DNA from: Actinomycetales bacterium
Lineage (GTDB): Bacteria > Actinomycetota > Actinomycetes > Nanopelagicales > Nanopelagicaceae
DNA: 64,000 bases
Assembly (NCBI GenBank): GCA_018969355.1
Contig: JAGWYO010000003.1
Span: forward strand, 1 to 64,000
Direction of reading: 5' to 3'
This document shows, piece by piece, positions 1 to 10,687 of this stretch. The notes beneath the pieces are model-generated. The model saw nothing but the letters and a program-made list of their open reading frames with translations, made no database searches and had not been told where the DNA came from. Each line of letters begins with the position of its first letter. Position 1 is the stretch's first letter. A program made the position numbers and the translations under genes.

Positions 1-1697
1 GCGCTTTGGCTATCTTCACCATCAAGTGGATCAACGCCGCCAACAACTAATGCACCGATTTCACCAGCATTTACTGCTGCATAAATCTCTTGTGTGCTCT
101 TACCTTCTGCACTTGGTAATGAGTCAGTTCCCCACACCGCTGCAATATCAACACGTGCTGATGCATCAGTAACTGGGCGTCCACCTGGCAATACGTTTCC
201 GATCGCACCAGCTTCAAGTGCACCGCGCTCTCCAGCACGACGTGGAATCCAAGCGATCTTGGCACCACTTGATTCAGCCAGAGCTGCAACTGCGCTTAAT
301 ACTCCAGCACTTTCTGCCGCTCTCTCCCCCACCAAAATCACTGATTTTGAAGTAAGTGATTGTGAGGCAATAGCAGCAGCTTCAGCCCCTGGTGAAACCT
401 TTACAAACTCACCCTTGAGTTTTTCAACTCCAATTGAAAGCTTGGTTGCAATTGCTGTGACCTTTAGTGCGCGCTTTCGCACGTGCTTATTAATGCGCAA
501 GAAAACAATCGGTGATTCTTCTTCTGGCTCAAAGCCAACAAGTAGAACGTGATCTGCACGATCAATATCCAGATAGGTTGTAGTTGAACCAACTACGCGT
601 GCTGCAAGGAATTCACGCTCTTCATTCGATGAAAGACGGGAACGGAAATCAATATCGTTTGTGCCAAGTGCAACACGTGCAAATTTGCTATAGCCATAGG
701 CATCTTCATACGTTGCACGGCCACCAACAAGAACAGCAGCCTTAGAAGCTTTCAATCCCTTTGCTGCTGCAGCTAACGCCTCTGGCCACGATGCTGCAAC
801 TAATTCTCCTGATGCATTTCGAACCAAAGGTGTTGTGAGGCGATCAACGGAGGTGACATATTTAAATGCCCAACGTCCCTTATCGCAGTTCCACTCTTCA
901 TTCACTGTTGAATCATCACCAGCAAGGCGACGCAAAGTCTTTCCACGACGAACATCGGTGCGCATATCGCAACCAGATGCACAGTGCTCACAAGCAGATG
1001 GTGTTGACACTAAATCAAAGGGACGTGCACGGAATCGGTATGCAGCACCTGTTAATGCTCCCACCGGACAAATTTGAACTGTGTTACCCGAGAAATAAGA
1101 TTCAAAAGGTTTGTTTTCATAGATACCAACTTGTTGCAAAGCACCACGTTCATTCAAAGTAATGAATGGGTCAGATGCGATCTGCTCAGAGAATCGTGTG
1201 CAGCGAGCACAGAGAACACAGCGTTCGCGATCAAGTAGTACTTGTGAAGAGATATTGATTGGCTTTTGGAATGTGCGCTTCACGCCTTCAAAACGAGTCT
1301 CACCCTGGCCATTGCTCATTGCCTGGTTTTGAAGTGGGCACTCGCCACCCTTGTCACAGACTGGGCAATCAAGTGGGTGGTTAATAAGAAGTAGCTCCAT
1401 CACGCCACGTTGTGCCTTTTCAGCAACAGGTGAAGTCAGTTGAGTTTTAACAATCATGCCTGGCTCAACTGGAATAGTGCAAGAAGCCTGTGGCTTTGGA
1501 AATGCACGGCCATTAATCTCAATATCAACTAAACATTGGCGACATGCACCAACTGGATCCAGAAGTGGGTGATCACAAAAACGTGGAATCTGAATTCCAA
1601 GTTTTTCTGCTGCACGAATCACAAGCGTTCCCTTTGGAACGCTGACTTCAAATCCATCAACAACGACAGTGATCATGTCTACAACTTCAGTAGTCAT
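1..1697 (-). CDS. nuoG: NADH-quinone oxidoreductase subunit G (3' end outside window)
   Basis: Large iron-sulfur subunit of complex I, carrying electrons from NuoF towards the membrane arm. The frame is open from an ATG at 1697 to the left edge, about 565 codons. The N-terminus shows the [2Fe-2S] ferredoxin fold (FCDHPLLD, then a GACRQC motif), then [17 protein letters not shown], then the 4Fe-4S part with [10 protein letters not shown] and an ICPVGAL motif. A molybdopterin-oxidoreductase-like region follows with Cys cluster CEHCASGC. The start directly abuts the nuoF stop (TAA then ATG), as expected for translational coupling. The gene is truncated only by the window; nuoH onward should lie to the left. 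Confidence 0.96.
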   Translation of the reverse strand, partial: MTTEVVDMITVVVDGFEVSVPKGTLVIRAAEKLGIQIPRFCDHPLLDPVGACRQCLVDIEINGRAFPKPQASCTIPVEPGMIVKTQLTSPVAEKAQRGVMELLLINHPLDCPVCDKGGECPLQNQAMSNGQGETRFEGVKRTFQKPINISSQVLLDRERCVLCARCTRFSEQIASDPFITLNERGALQQVGIYENKPFESYFSGNTVQICPVGALTGAAYRFRARPFDLVSTPSACEHCASGCDMRTDVRRGKTLRRLAGDDSTVNEEWNCDKGRWAFKYVTSVDRLTTPLVRNASGELVAASWPEALAAAAKGLKASKAAVLVGGRATYEDAYGYSKFARVALGTNDIDFRSRLSSNEEREFLAARVVGSTTTYLDIDRADHVLLVGFEPEEESPIVFLRINKHVRKRALKVTAIATKLSIGVEKLKGEFVKVSPGAEAAAIASQSLTSKSVILVGERAAESAGVLSAVAALAESSGAKIAWIPRRAGERGALEAGAIGNVLPGGRPVTDASARVDIAAVWGTDSLPSAEGKSTQEIYAAVNAGEIGALVVGGVDPLDGEDSQS

Positions 1698-2978
1698 TTA
1701 TGCACCTGCCCCTGCAAATAGAGTTGATGCAACTGGATCAAATGGGCATCCACCATGAGTGATGTGAGCGATGTATTCATCGCGGAAATACTTAATAGAT
1801 GATGTAATGGGACTTGTTGCACCATCACCAAGAGCACAAAATGATCGGCCCATGATGTTGTCGCAAAGATCAAGTAACTTAGCAAGATCTGCCTCTGTTC
1901 CTTTACCTGCTTCAAGATCGCGTAGAAGTTGTACTAACCACCATGTGCCCTCACGACACGGTGTGCACTTACCACATGACTCATGCTTATAAAACTCAGT
2001 CCAGCGCAATACTGCGCGAACTACACATGTTGTTTCATCAAAGATTTGTAGAGCTTTAGTTCCAAGCATAGAACCTGCTGCTGAAACACCTTCGTAATCC
2101 AATGGAACATCTAGGTGCTCTGCTGTAAAGAGTGGGGTTGAAGATCCACCTGGTGTCCAGAACTTCAAAGTGTGACCGGTACGAATTCCACCTGAGAGTT
2201 CAAGAATCTCGCGCAGAGTAATTCCAAGTGGTGCTTCAAACTGACCAGGGTTATTCACGTGGCCTGAGAGTGAATACAGTGTTGCGCCTTTGCTCTTTTC
2301 AGTTCCCATGCTCTGATACCACTCAGCGCCATTAGCAATAATCGCTGGTACTGAAGCAATGGATTCAACGTTATTGACAACTGTTGGGCGGGCATACAAG
2401 CCTGCAATTGCTGGAAATGGTGGGCGCAAACGTGGCTGTCCACGGAAGCCTTCTAGCGAATCCAGGAGTGCGGTTTCTTCACCGCAGATATATGCACCAG
2501 CACCGATGTGGAGAACAACATCAATGCCATTGCCTAGTAACCCTGCTTTGTAAGCATCTTCGATTGCTTGATTAACTCGACGAACAACATGTGTTACTTC
2601 GCCTCGAATATAGATAAATGCATGCTTTGCACGAATTGCATGGCAGGCAATGATGCAACCTTCGATGAGAACGTGTGGGTTTGCCATCAATAGCGGTGTG
2701 TCTTTGCATGTTCCTGGCTCTGATTCATCAGCGTTAACAACTAAGTAGTGCTCTCTGTTATCACCTTGAGGAATAAAGCCCCACTTCATACCTGTTGGGA
2801 AACCCGCGCCGCCACGACCGCGTAGTCCAGAGTCTTTTATAAGTTGAATAATTGCATCTGGATCCATCGTAAGTGCTTTAGCTGATGCGGTGTAACCACC
2901 GTGACGCTTGTAGCCCTCAATAGTAAATGAATCTTTTTCATCCCAATGGGCAGAGAGAACTGGAGTTAACTGAGTCAT
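1698..2978 (-). CDS. nuoF: NADH-quinone oxidoreductase subunit F (NADH/FMN-binding)
   Basis: Complex I flavoprotein that oxidises NADH and passes electrons through FMN to a 4Fe-4S centre. 426 residues, normal for the family. Visible motifs: the Gly-rich LRGRGGAGFPTG near residue 53 (nucleotide/FMN site), GAYICGEETALLDSLEG around residue 165, and the cluster motif SCGKCTPCREGT around residue 336 with a later Cys (LCDN to FCALGDGA region) completing the N3 cluster. It abuts nuoE upstream and nuoG downstream with no intergenic bases, so it sits in the nuoA-G transcription unit. Confidence 0.97.
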   Translation of the reverse strand: MTQLTPVLSAHWDEKDSFTIEGYKRHGGYTASAKALTMDPDAIIQLIKDSGLRGRGGAGFPTGMKWGFIPQGDNREHYLVVNADESEPGTCKDTPLLMANPHVLIEGCIIACHAIRAKHAFIYIRGEVTHVVRRVNQAIEDAYKAGLLGNGIDVVLHIGAGAYICGEETALLDSLEGFRGQPRLRPPFPAIAGLYARPTVVNNVESIASVPAIIANGAEWYQSMGTEKSKGATLYSLSGHVNNPGQFEAPLGITLREILELSGGIRTGHTLKFWTPGGSSTPLFTAEHLDVPLDYEGVSAAGSMLGTKALQIFDETTCVVRAVLRWTEFYKHESCGKCTPCREGTWWLVQLLRDLEAGKGTEADLAKLLDLCDNIMGRSFCALGDGATSPITSSIKYFRDEYIAHITHGGCPFDPVASTLFAGAGA

Positions 2979-3608
2979 TTACTGAGTCTCTCCCTTTGCA
3001 ATTTTCAAACCAAGAAGTGTTGGTCCACCGGCTTGAACACCTTCATTTGCTCTTCCATCATTTAATCCTGCAAGAACTTCAGATGCTTGCTTCCATGTGA
3101 CCAAAGTATTTGGCCCACGAGTTGGAGGCTTTGGGTTACCTGAGCGCATTGAATCAACTAAATCTTTTGCAGATTCAACGCTCTGGTTGTCATAGAACTC
3201 CCAGTTAGCCATAACCACTGGTGCGTAATCACATGCAGCGTTGCACTCGATATGTTCAAGCGATACCTTGCCATCTGCTGTAACACCATTGTTTTCAATT
3301 CCAAGATGATCTTTGAGCGCGTCCATGATTGCATCCCCACCCATGATGGCGCACAAAGTATTTGTGCACACACCCACGTGGTATTGACCCACTGGGGTTG
3401 GCTTGTATTGGGTATAAAACGTAGACACAGCAGTGACTTCAGCGGCTGCAAGCTCTAGCTGCTGGGCAATGAGTTCAATGCCTTCATTTGTCACATAGCC
3501 CGCACGTGATTGCACAAAGTGGAGCAAGGGCATGATTGCAGAGCGAGGACGTGGATAACGCTTAATAATCGTTTCCATGATTGCTAGATCTTCTTGTGAG
3601 AATGCCAT
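2979..3608 (-). CDS. nuoE: NADH-quinone oxidoreductase subunit E (2Fe-2S, thioredoxin-like)
   Basis: Partner of NuoF in the NADH dehydrogenase module. 209 residues. The thioredoxin-like [2Fe-2S] domain is recognised by CTNTLC and later CNAACDYAP, giving the C-x4-C ... C-x3-C ligand set of the N1a cluster. The N-terminal helical segment (about residues 1-75) matches the family pattern of a helical bundle before the cluster domain. The C-terminal 50 residues, rich in Pro/Gly/Asn, extend past the cluster domain and look like a flexible tail. The ATG shares one base with the nuoD stop (TAATG). Confidence 0.96.
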   Translation of the reverse strand: MAFSQEDLAIMETIIKRYPRPRSAIMPLLHFVQSRAGYVTNEGIELIAQQLELAAAEVTAVSTFYTQYKPTPVGQYHVGVCTNTLCAIMGGDAIMDALKDHLGIENNGVTADGKVSLEHIECNAACDYAPVVMANWEFYDNQSVESAKDLVDSMRSGNPKPPTRGPNTLVTWKQASEVLAGLNDGRANEGVQAGGPTLLGLKIAKGETQ

Positions 3609-4945
3609 TAGCGGTCAACGCCTCCCATAACTGGATCGATGGAGGCGACTGCGCCGATGATGTCGGCAACCATGCCGCCTTCACTCATTGCAGAAGTTGC
3701 TTGCAAGTTATTAAATGATGGTTCACGAAAGTGCATGCGATAAGGCTTAGTTCCACCATCAGAGACAACGTGTGCTCCAAGTTCACCGCGTGGAGATTCA
3801 ATTGCCACATAGACCTGGCCTGCAGGAACATGGAAACCTTCTGTGACTAACTTGAAGTGGTGAATCAATGACTCCATTGATGTCCCCATGATGTCACGGA
3901 TGTGATTGAGAGAGTTACCCATACCATCGCCTCCCATAGCCAACTGTGCTGGCCAAGCAATCTTCTTATCTGCAACCATGACAGGTGCACCTTCTAGTTT
4001 TTCCAACTTATCAAGTGCTTGTTCAATAATGCGAAGTGACTGTTCTAGTTCATTCATACGAATTAAGAAGCGACCATACACATCGCATGTATCTGCAGTA
4101 ATGACATCAAAGTTGTAATCCTCATAACCACAATATGGTTGCATCTTGCGTAGATCCCAAGGCAAACCAGTTGAGCGAAGCACTGGGCCTGTGATTCCAA
4201 GAGTGGTGCAACCAGCTAGATCTAGGTAACCAATACCTTGGGTGCGCTTCATCCAAATTGAATTACCAACAAGCAATGTTGTGTTGTCTTTAAAGTTCTT
4301 GCGCATGAGCGCTACGGCATCACGAATTTTTGCAATTGCACCCATGGGAAGATCTTGCGCAACTCCACCTGGGCGCACATAGGCCATATTCATGCGAAGT
4401 CCTGAAATCATTTCAAAGATATCGAGCACTGTTTCGCGCTCACGGAAGGCAAAGAACATAGGTGAAATCGCACCTAATTCAAGGGCTCCTGTGCCAAGGG
4501 CCACCATGTGAGAGGAGATTCGGTTGAGCTCCATCATCATCACGCGAATAACGCTGGCGCGCTCTGGAACATCCTGTGTAATTCCCAAAAGCTTTTCAAC
4601 AGCTAAGCAATAGGCGGTCTCATTAAACAGTGGTGCCAAATAATCCATACGAGTGACGAAAGTTGTGCCCTGAGTCCAGCTGCGGTATTCCATGTTCTTT
4701 TCAATACCTGTGTGTAGGTAGCCAATTCCAGCGCGAGCTTCAGTAACTGTTTCACCCTCTAGCTCTAGAACCAAACGCAGCACGCCATGCGTTGATGGGT
4801 GCTGTGGACCCATGTTCACAACAACGCGCTCTTCTTTTGTTGAGCCAATTTCTTGAACGAGTGAATCCCAATCCCCGCCGGTTACTGAATAAACAGTTCC
4901 TTCAGTTGTATCTCGAGACGGTGCATATGGATCAAAAGTTCTCAC
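3608..4945 (-). CDS. nuoD: NADH-quinone oxidoreductase subunit D
   Basis: 49-kDa-type subunit of complex I that helps form the quinone site at the junction with the membrane arm. 445 residues. [20 protein letters not shown] near residue 46 is the family signature; further on, [16 protein letters not shown] and [16 protein letters not shown] are recognisable, and the C-terminus ends DPVMGGVDR, the usual nuoD ending. It overlaps nuoC by 4 bases (ATGA). The quinone here is almost certainly menaquinone, because the men genes occupy the next 8 kb. Confidence 0.97.
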   Translation of the reverse strand: MRTFDPYAPSRDTTEGTVYSVTGGDWDSLVQEIGSTKEERVVVNMGPQHPSTHGVLRLVLELEGETVTEARAGIGYLHTGIEKNMEYRSWTQGTTFVTRMDYLAPLFNETAYCLAVEKLLGITQDVPERASVIRVMMMELNRISSHMVALGTGALELGAISPMFFAFRERETVLDIFEMISGLRMNMAYVRPGGVAQDLPMGAIAKIRDAVALMRKNFKDNTTLLVGNSIWMKRTQGIGYLDLAGCTTLGITGPVLRSTGLPWDLRKMQPYCGYEDYNFDVITADTCDVYGRFLIRMNELEQSLRIIEQALDKLEKLEGAPVMVADKKIAWPAQLAMGGDGMGNSLNHIRDIMGTSMESLIHHFKLVTEGFHVPAGQVYVAIESPRGELGAHVVSDGGTKPYRMHFREPSFNNLQATSAMSEGGMVADIIGAVASIDPVMGGVDR

Positions 4946-5571
4946 TTGTAACTCCTTCTCTCATTAGGAGGAGGAGTTGTTGCACCCTTGTACTCAACTG
5001 GAATTCCACCGAGTGCATAATCTTTACGTTGTGGGTGTCCTTGCCAATCATCTGGCATCAAAATGCGAGTTAACCCTGGGTGGCCATCAAAGATGATTCC
5101 GAACATGTCAAAGGTCTCGCGCTCATGCCAGTTATTTCCCGCCCACACTTCAACTACTGATGGAATATGAGGATCTACATCAGGCACTGATACTTCAAGA
5201 CGAATGCGTCGGTTATGAGTCAATGACAGCAATGGATAAAGCGCATGTAGTTCGCGGCCTGCATCTGTTGGATAGTGAACTCCAGATACACCCATACACA
5301 TTTCAAACTTTAATGAATCACGCAAAATCTTTGAAACTTCTACTAACTTTTCACGCTTGACATGCAAAGTTAATTCACCGCGATCAACAACTACGCGTTC
5401 AATTGCCTCTGAAAACAATGGGTATGCGCGCTCTAAATCATCGGCAACTTCATCAAAATAACTGCCAAAGGGGCGCTCGGATGAGCCTGTGGCAGCCGCG
5501 GTGCGGACTAGCCCGCCATATCCTGATGTGTCGCCGGTGCCACGCGCACCAAACATTCCTTGCTCACTCAT
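4942..5571 (-). CDS. nuoC: NADH-quinone oxidoreductase subunit C
   Basis: 30-kDa-type subunit of the complex I connecting arm. 209 residues. The conserved core [18 protein letters not shown] followed by RILMPDDW and HPQRKDY lies at about residues 150-185. The first 35 residues are Gly/Ser/Thr-rich and look disordered. NuoC and NuoD are separate proteins here, not fused as in enterobacteria. It abuts nuoB upstream and overlaps nuoD by 4 bases. Confidence 0.96.
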   Translation of the reverse strand: MSEQGMFGARGTGDTSGYGGLVRTAAATGSSERPFGSYFDEVADDLERAYPLFSEAIERVVVDRGELTLHVKREKLVEVSKILRDSLKFEMCMGVSGVHYPTDAGRELHALYPLLSLTHNRRIRLEVSVPDVDPHIPSVVEVWAGNNWHERETFDMFGIIFDGHPGLTRILMPDDWQGHPQRKDYALGGIPVEYKGATTPPPNERRSYK

Positions 5572-6129
5572 TTATGCCAGCAGACCCTTCATTTCAATAG
5601 TTGGCTTTGCATTCATTGCAGCAAGTTCAACTTCTTTGATGATTTCTGCACGGTTTGAGCCCAGTTTTTCATCATAAATCTTTGAATGTAGTTTCAAAAT
5701 TGCATCAAGTAACATCTCAGGACGAGGTGGGCAACCTGGAAGATAGATATCAACTGGAACTACGTGATCAACACCTTGCACAATTGCATAGTTATTAAAC
5801 ATTCCACCTGACGATGCACAAGCACCCATCGCAATGACCCATTTTGGAGCTGCCATTTGATCATAAATCTGGCGAAGCACTGGTGCCATCTTGTTTGAAA
5901 CACGACCAGCGACAATCATGAGATCTGCTTGACGAGGCGATGCACGGAAAACTTCCATACCAAAACGTGAAATATCGTATTTAGCGGCTGAACCCACTGC
6001 CATCATTTCAATAGCACAGCAAGCAAGACCAAAAGTTGCTGGCCACAATGAGTTTTTGCGCATGTAGCCGGCTAGCTTTTCAACAGTGGTCAGAACAAAA
6101 CCACTTGGGATTTTCTCTTCAAGACCCAT
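5572..6129 (-). CDS. nuoB: NADH-quinone oxidoreductase subunit B (N2 cluster)
   Basis: Carries the terminal 4Fe-4S cluster N2 that reduces menaquinone. 185 residues. Ligands are visible as the adjacent cysteines in [10 protein letters not shown] (about residue 36), the Cys in [10 protein letters not shown] (about residue 103) and the Cys in [12 protein letters not shown] (about residue 133). The first residues ([11 protein letters not shown]) fit the short N-terminus seen in actinobacteria. It abuts nuoC and lies 3 bases after nuoA. Confidence 0.97.
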   Translation of the reverse strand: MGLEEKIPSGFVLTTVEKLAGYMRKNSLWPATFGLACCAIEMMAVGSAAKYDISRFGMEVFRASPRQADLMIVAGRVSNKMAPVLRQIYDQMAAPKWVIAMGACASSGGMFNNYAIVQGVDHVVPVDIYLPGCPPRPEMLLDAILKLHSKIYDEKLGSNRAEIIKEVELAAMNAKPTIEMKGLLA

Positions 6130-6132
6130 GTT

Positions 6133-6504
6133 TTAATCCCATTCCAATCCACCGCGTCGCCACACATATGCATATGCGACAAAGACTGTGCCAATAAAGA
6201 TAGCCATTTCAACTAAACCAAAAAGTCCAAGTGCATCGAATGAGACTGCCCATGGATAGAGGAAAACAATTTCGATATCAAAAATAATGAAAAGCATCGC
6301 CGTAAGGAAATACTTGACTGGAAAGCGTCCGCCTTCAGCAGCTTGCGGTGAAGGTTCAATTCCACATTCATAGGCATCTAACTTGGCTCGGTTATATCGT
6401 TTAGGACCTGTCAGGGCCCCTGCAATAATTGAAAAGGCCGCAAACCCAAAGCCGATAGCCCCTAGAACCACAATTGGCACGTATGGATTTGATGTAGCTG
6501 GCAC
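6133..6504 (-). CDS. nuoA: NADH-quinone oxidoreductase subunit A
   Basis: Small membrane subunit of complex I with three predicted transmembrane helices (about residues 8-30, 63-85 and 92-113). 123 residues. YECGIEPSPQA and RFPVKYFLTAMLFIIFDIEI are the family signatures, including the Cys and Glu/Asp residues of the quinone-channel loop. The start codon is GTG at 6504 (MPATSNPYV). It is the first nuo gene, 40 bases downstream of menG, so the unit may be menG-nuoA-G. Confidence 0.95.
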   Translation of the reverse strand: MPATSNPYVPIVVLGAIGFGFAAFSIIAGALTGPKRYNRAKLDAYECGIEPSPQAAEGGRFPVKYFLTAMLFIIFDIEIVFLYPWAVSFDALGLFGLVEMAIFIGTVFVAYAYVWRRGGLEWD

Positions 6505-6544
6505 GGATGAAATCTTAGAGTTCCTTGGCTTATGCCAATGACCG

Positions 6545-7237
6545 CTAGCCCTTTATCCCACTGTGAACTGCAACAACCCCGCCAGTCAGGTTTTTCCAGC
6601 TCACCTGGCTCCACCCCGCTTTTTCCATGGCAGCAGCCAAAGCCTTTTGATCTGGCCATGCCCTTATGGATTCAGCTAAATAGATATAGGCATCTGGGTT
6701 GGAAGAGGTCTTGCGGGCAATAGCTGGCAGGGCCTTCATCAGATACTCGGTATAGATGGTGCGAAATGGGCGCCAGGTGGGATGGCTGAACTCGACCACG
6801 ACCATGCGACCGCCAGGTTTGGTGACTCGAAGGGCTTCTGCGAGCGCCTTGGGGTAATCAACAGTGTTTCGAAGGCCATAGGAGATTGTCACAACATCAA
6901 ATCGGTTGGCCTCAAAGGGTAGATTGAGGGCATCGGCCTTTGAGAAGTTTAGATACGGGCGGCTTTTACGACCCACAGCCAGCATTCCCTCAGAGAAATC
7001 TGTGGCAAAGACCGTTGCCCCTGCTTTGTGAAGGGGTTCAGAGGATGAACCCGGGCCGGCGGCTACATCGAGGATCTGCATCCCGGGGGCTGGGGCGATT
7101 ATCTTGGTTGCCGCTTTGCGCCAAGCCTTGGTGCGCCCCAAACTGAGTACATCATTGACCAGGTCATAGCGCTTGGCCACCCCATCAAACATCGCTGCTA
7201 CTTCATCAGGATCTTTGCTCAAATTAGCGCGCGACAT
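6545..7237 (-). CDS. menG: Demethylmenaquinone methyltransferase
   Basis: SAM-dependent C-methylation of demethylmenaquinone to menaquinone, the last step of the pathway. About 230 residues from the chosen start. Class I methyltransferase motif I is [15 protein letters not shown]; the UbiE/MenG pattern continues with [12 protein letters not shown] and [12 protein letters not shown]. The frame is open to 7345, but the start at 7237 ([18 protein letters not shown]) matches the N-terminus typical of actinobacterial MenG, and AAGGGAG sits 9 bases upstream; the ATG at 7243 is the alternative. It is divergent from bioY (59 bases between) and upstream of nuoA, so quinone maturation is probably co-expressed with complex I. 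Confidence 0.93.
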   Translation of the reverse strand: MSRANLSKDPDEVAAMFDGVAKRYDLVNDVLSLGRTKAWRKAATKIIAPAPGMQILDVAAGPGSSSEPLHKAGATVFATDFSEGMLAVGRKSRPYLNFSKADALNLPFEANRFDVVTISYGLRNTVDYPKALAEALRVTKPGGRMVVVEFSHPTWRPFRTIYTEYLMKALPAIARKTSSNPDAYIYLAESIRAWPDQKALAAAMEKAGWSQVSWKNLTGGVVAVHSGIKG

Positions 7238-7296
7238 AGCCATATTCTCCCTTGAAGTAGGCTCATCCACAACCCAGCCACAATGAAAGGTCGTAT

Positions 7297-7881
7297 ATGT
7301 CATTTCCAACCACATCACTGCGAACTTTCCTTCTGCCACGGACAAGCGCCCTGAGCAATAGTGTCCTTATTGTGGGAGGCGTAATTTTCATCTCTGCGCT
7401 CGCCCAAATTGCAATACCAGTTCCAGGCTCTCCTGTTCCTGTTACTGGGCAAACCCTTGGTGTCCTACTCGTTGCAACCACATATGGTGCATCCCTTGGC
7501 TGCGCAACTTTTGCCCTATACCTCTTAGCAGGTATTGCTGGTGCTCCAGTATTTGCTGGACAAAGCTATGGAATTGAAAAAATCGTTGGGGCTACAGGTG
7601 GTTATTTAGTAGGAATGTTCATTGCAACTTATTTTTTAGGTGTACTTGCACACAAGCGTTTAGATCAAAGATTTATCACTGCTCTGCCTTCAATGCTTGT
7701 AGGAACACTGACAACATTTACATTCGGCTTGCTCTGGTTGCATCAGTTCACTGGCCAAAGTTGGGCTTGGACAATTAACGCAGGATTAACCCCTTTTATT
7801 GTTGGTGAAGTAATAAAGATTGCAATTGCTGGAACTTCACTGCCAATTATTTGGCAGATAGTAAATCGAAAGCACAATTAA
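7297..7881 (+). CDS. bioY: Biotin transporter BioY (ECF S component)
   Basis: Substrate-binding membrane subunit of an energy-coupling-factor biotin transporter. 194 residues with about six hydrophobic helices. The BioY signature [18 protein letters not shown] lies near residue 41, and GAPVFAG followed by [10 protein letters not shown] is typical of the third and fourth helices. No bioM/bioN (ATPase and T component) occurs in the window, so it must use ECF subunits encoded elsewhere or act alone. The start is preceded by GAAAGG. A 14-base gap to menF suggests co-transcription. Confidence 0.94.
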   Translation: MSFPTTSLRTFLLPRTSALSNSVLIVGGVIFISALAQIAIPVPGSPVPVTGQTLGVLLVATTYGASLGCATFALYLLAGIAGAPVFAGQSYGIEKIVGATGGYLVGMFIATYFLGVLAHKRLDQRFITALPSMLVGTLTTFTFGLLWLHQFTGQSWAWTINAGLTPFIVGEVIKIAIAGTSLPIIWQIVNRKHN

Positions 7882-7895
7882 GTAGAACTTCACCT

Positions 7896-9116
7896 ATGAC
7901 TCCCCTCATTCCTGTTACAACCACCCGCCTTGGCAATCATCTGCCTTTATTGGATCTGCTCCCTGATTCACAGCCTCTTGCATGGGTGCGATCTGGTGAA
8001 GGTTTAGTCGGATGGGGCGTTCATGCGACAACGACAGTGAGCGGGCCACATAGATTTGCCGACGCCAGACATTGGTGGCAGAAACAGCTAGAGACATTTG
8101 CAGTTACTAATACTGTGCACGGAAACGGCACTGGGCCTGTGCTTTTCTCATCTTTTTCTTTCTCACCCGATGACGTCTCTGTCCTTGTTATTCCTAGAGT
8201 AATCGTGGGCAAAAAGGGCGATAAATCCTGGATCACATGGATTGGCTCTGACCCACAGCCAGTTCTGAATTCAGAAAAAGCAGATGTGCCTAAGGTTTCT
8301 GTGACCTGGGAAGTGAGTGAAAGTAACGATCAAGTCTGGAAGACGGGTGTGCAAACAGCAGTTGATCGCATTCACACTAATGAACTAGATAAAGTTGTAT
8401 TAGCTCGCGATGTTGTTGGAACTTCACACAGTGCAATTGATGCACGCTCTATTTTAAAAACCTTGGCTGCTGAATACCCTTCCACTTGGAATTTCTCTGT
8501 GGCTGGATTAGTAGGAGCAACACCTGAACTACTTGTGCGCTTAACCAAGAGCATGGTTACATCCCGAGTCTTGGCCGGAACTATTAGCAAGACTGGAGAT
8601 GATGAGCGAGATTTAGCACTTGCGGCATCACTTGCCCGTTCATCTAAAGATTTAGAAGAACATGAATATGCAGTTCGCTCAGTTGCCGATGCTATTGAGC
8701 CCTTCTGCACCTCCATCAACGTTCCTGAATCTCCATTTGTTTTGCACTTAGCAAATGTCATGCACCTTGCAACCGATGTGACTGGGGCTCTTGCTGAAAC
8801 TTTGGCCCATGTTGATGCATTCACGATCTTGGAACAACTTCACCCATCGGCAGCGGTCTGTGGAACGCCTAGAGATAAAGCTGCCGCCCTTATTAATGAA
8901 ATTGAAGCAATCTCTCGTGGTCGTTATGCAGGACCTGTGGGTTGGGTAGATGCAGCAGGAGATGGTGAGTTAGGAATTGCACTGCGTTGTGGTCAGATTA
9001 AAGGTGATTCCATTCGAATCTTTGCTGGATGTGGGATTGTTGCTGGCTCAGATCCGGCAAAAGAGTTAGCTGAAAGTCAAGCAAAGCTCATTCCAATGCG
9101 AAGTGCACTACTTTAA
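7896..9116 (+). CDS. menF: Isochorismate synthase
   Basis: Converts chorismate to isochorismate, committing carbon to menaquinone. 406 residues from the ATG at 7896; a longer frame to 7851 would run into bioY and adds nothing recognisable. The chorismate-binding-enzyme core is seen as VLARD (about residue 170), LVGATPELLVR, RVLAGTISKTGDD, EHEYAVRSV, and the C-terminal LHPSAAVCGTPRDKA with GPVGWVDAAGDGE and FAGCGIVAGSDP. No SD-like sequence stands out. Its 3' end overlaps convergent menD by 4 bases. Confidence 0.93.
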   Translation: MTPLIPVTTTRLGNHLPLLDLLPDSQPLAWVRSGEGLVGWGVHATTTVSGPHRFADARHWWQKQLETFAVTNTVHGNGTGPVLFSSFSFSPDDVSVLVIPRVIVGKKGDKSWITWIGSDPQPVLNSEKADVPKVSVTWEVSESNDQVWKTGVQTAVDRIHTNELDKVVLARDVVGTSHSAIDARSILKTLAAEYPSTWNFSVAGLVGATPELLVRLTKSMVTSRVLAGTISKTGDDERDLALAASLARSSKDLEEHEYAVRSVADAIEPFCTSINVPESPFVLHLANVMHLATDVTGALAETLAHVDAFTILEQLHPSAAVCGTPRDKAAALINEIEAISRGRYAGPVGWVDAAGDGELGIALRCGQIKGDSIRIFAGCGIVAGSDPAKELAESQAKLIPMRSALL

Positions 9117-10687
9117 ATAGAGTTCATCGATTCATATATAGCTTTAAGAGAATCTGCATTCTCATCACGTGATGGAACATGTGCCACAACAATTGATATT
9201 CCTTGGACTGGCGATTTCAATACTTTCGTCAGCTCATCAATAGATGAAATCGTTGAGGCGCTAATCCCCATGGCGCTGGCAATTGCAGCTGGGTCTAGGC
9301 CATGTGGTGTGCCAAAGACGCGCTCAAAGCCCTCCACACCGCGCTGCGGCAGAGTTGAAAATATTCCACCACCATCGTTGTTAATCACGATGAAGCAGCA
9401 ATTAATATCTTCACGGTGAATCAATCCAGTTAAGTCATGCAAGAACGATAAGTCGCCAAGTATTGCAAATGTTTGCTTGCCTGCTGAGGCGATGCCTAGT
9501 GCAGTTGAGATATTGCCATCAATGCCAGCAAGCCCACGGTTTGCATGGGTTGTCACACCACTGCGTGGAGCTGCAAATCCCTCTAAATCTCGAATGGGTC
9601 TAGAAGATGAAACAAAGAGAGTGGAACCCTCAGGCAAGTTGGTAGATATCTCTCTAGCGATAACAGCTTCACTAAATCCAGTTAATGCATCGATACTCTT
9701 GGCAGCGCGATCTGCATATTTTTCCCACTGCGCACTCCACTCAGGAGATGCTTGATGGGTTTTGAGCTCTGGAATCTGTGTGAAGCGCTTATCTGCATGT
9801 CTATCGCTATCTACTGTTGCCATACGCGGGTCGATAACAATTTGCGTAGGTGCCAATTTTAGAAAGGTATTTATGGAGCGAGATAAAGTTGTGCGCCCTA
9901 TAACAATGACTGTTTGTGGAATCAACGCTGCACGAATTTGGGCAGAAGTTAAGAAGATAGAGGCATGGGCAACTGCATCAGGAAATGAGAGAGGATCTTC
10001 AGCAATAGTTGGCCATCCCAATTCTTTGGCAAAGTCTCTAACGCTCTCAACGCTTAAGCCACCGCGATCATGGCCAATAACAAGTACACCTCTATGAGCA
10101 TCGTTTTTTAGGGTCGCTGGCTTAGTTCTAGTTTCAAAAGCTTTAGCTGAAATTGAAATTTCATCTAACCACTGATCAGAATCATCGGGAAGCATCGGTT
10201 CATCGAATTGCACATTTAAATGCACTGGACCACTTCGCAAACTATCAAATGGCAGCTCCATGGGAAAAACAGGTCCATCGATATCTGCAAAGTAGCGAAC
10301 TGCTTTTCCATAAATTCTTGCCTGTTCAGTAGTTTGGTTAGCCCCAGTTTTGCGCAAGATTGCTGGACGATCAGCGGTTAAAACCAAAAGTGGTGCGTTG
10401 GTATGGCTGGCTTCCAAAACTGCTGGGTGGTAATTAGCAACTGCCGTTCCACTCGTACACACAATGGGAACTGGGCGACCTGTTGCTTTAATGATTCCTA
10501 GGGCAAAGAAAGCAGCTGTGCGCTCATCTATTCGCACATGTAACTTAATTAATCCACGCCGTGATGCAGCAAAAAATGCAAGTGAAAGTGGTGCATTTCT
10601 AGAACCTGGAGATATAACAACATCTGTGATTCCTGCTTCAATGATCTGGCGAACCATCACGCGGGCAAGGCTGGTTGAGTTGTTCAT
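9113..10687 (-). CDS. menD: SEPHCHC synthase (2-oxoglutarate decarboxylase type)
   Basis: ThDP-dependent enzyme joining 2-oxoglutarate-derived succinic semialdehyde to isochorismate. 524 residues from the start at 10687, which overlaps the menC stop by ATGA; the open frame continues to 10729 but that extension lies inside menC. N-terminal PYR domain: VISPGSRNAPLSLAF and RIDERTAAFFALG with the catalytic Glu. C-terminal ThDP domain: ILGDLSFLHDLTGL and INNDGGGIFSTLPQ. Transcribed from the menB-menC-menD unit. Confidence 0.95.
   Translation of the reverse strand: MNNSTSLARVMVRQIIEAGITDVVISPGSRNAPLSLAFFAASRRGLIKLHVRIDERTAAFFALGIIKATGRPVPIVCTSGTAVANYHPAVLEASHTNAPLLVLTADRPAILRKTGANQTTEQARIYGKAVRYFADIDGPVFPMELPFDSLRSGPVHLNVQFDEPMLPDDSDQWLDEISISAKAFETRTKPATLKNDAHRGVLVIGHDRGGLSVESVRDFAKELGWPTIAEDPLSFPDAVAHASIFLTSAQIRAALIPQTVIVIGRTTLSRSINTFLKLAPTQIVIDPRMATVDSDRHADKRFTQIPELKTHQASPEWSAQWEKYADRAAKSIDALTGFSEAVIAREISTNLPEGSTLFVSSSRPIRDLEGFAAPRSGVTTHANRGLAGIDGNISTALGIASAGKQTFAILGDLSFLHDLTGLIHREDINCCFIVINNDGGGIFSTLPQRGVEGFERVFGTPHGLDPAAIASAMGISASTISSIDELTKVLKSPVQGISIVVAHVPSRDENADSLKAIYESMNSI

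Noticed and set aside
94-552. 152-codon open frame on the plus strand
   Set aside because: Lies antisense inside nuoG, whose Fe-S motifs and frame are convincing; the protein has no family character.
7238-7345. N-terminal extension of MenG
   Set aside because: The open frame continues, but it overlaps the divergent bioY start, and the MSRA start matches family N-termini.
8372-8824. 150-codon open frame on the minus strand
   Set aside because: Shadow of menF; Ala/Ser/Thr-rich without motifs.
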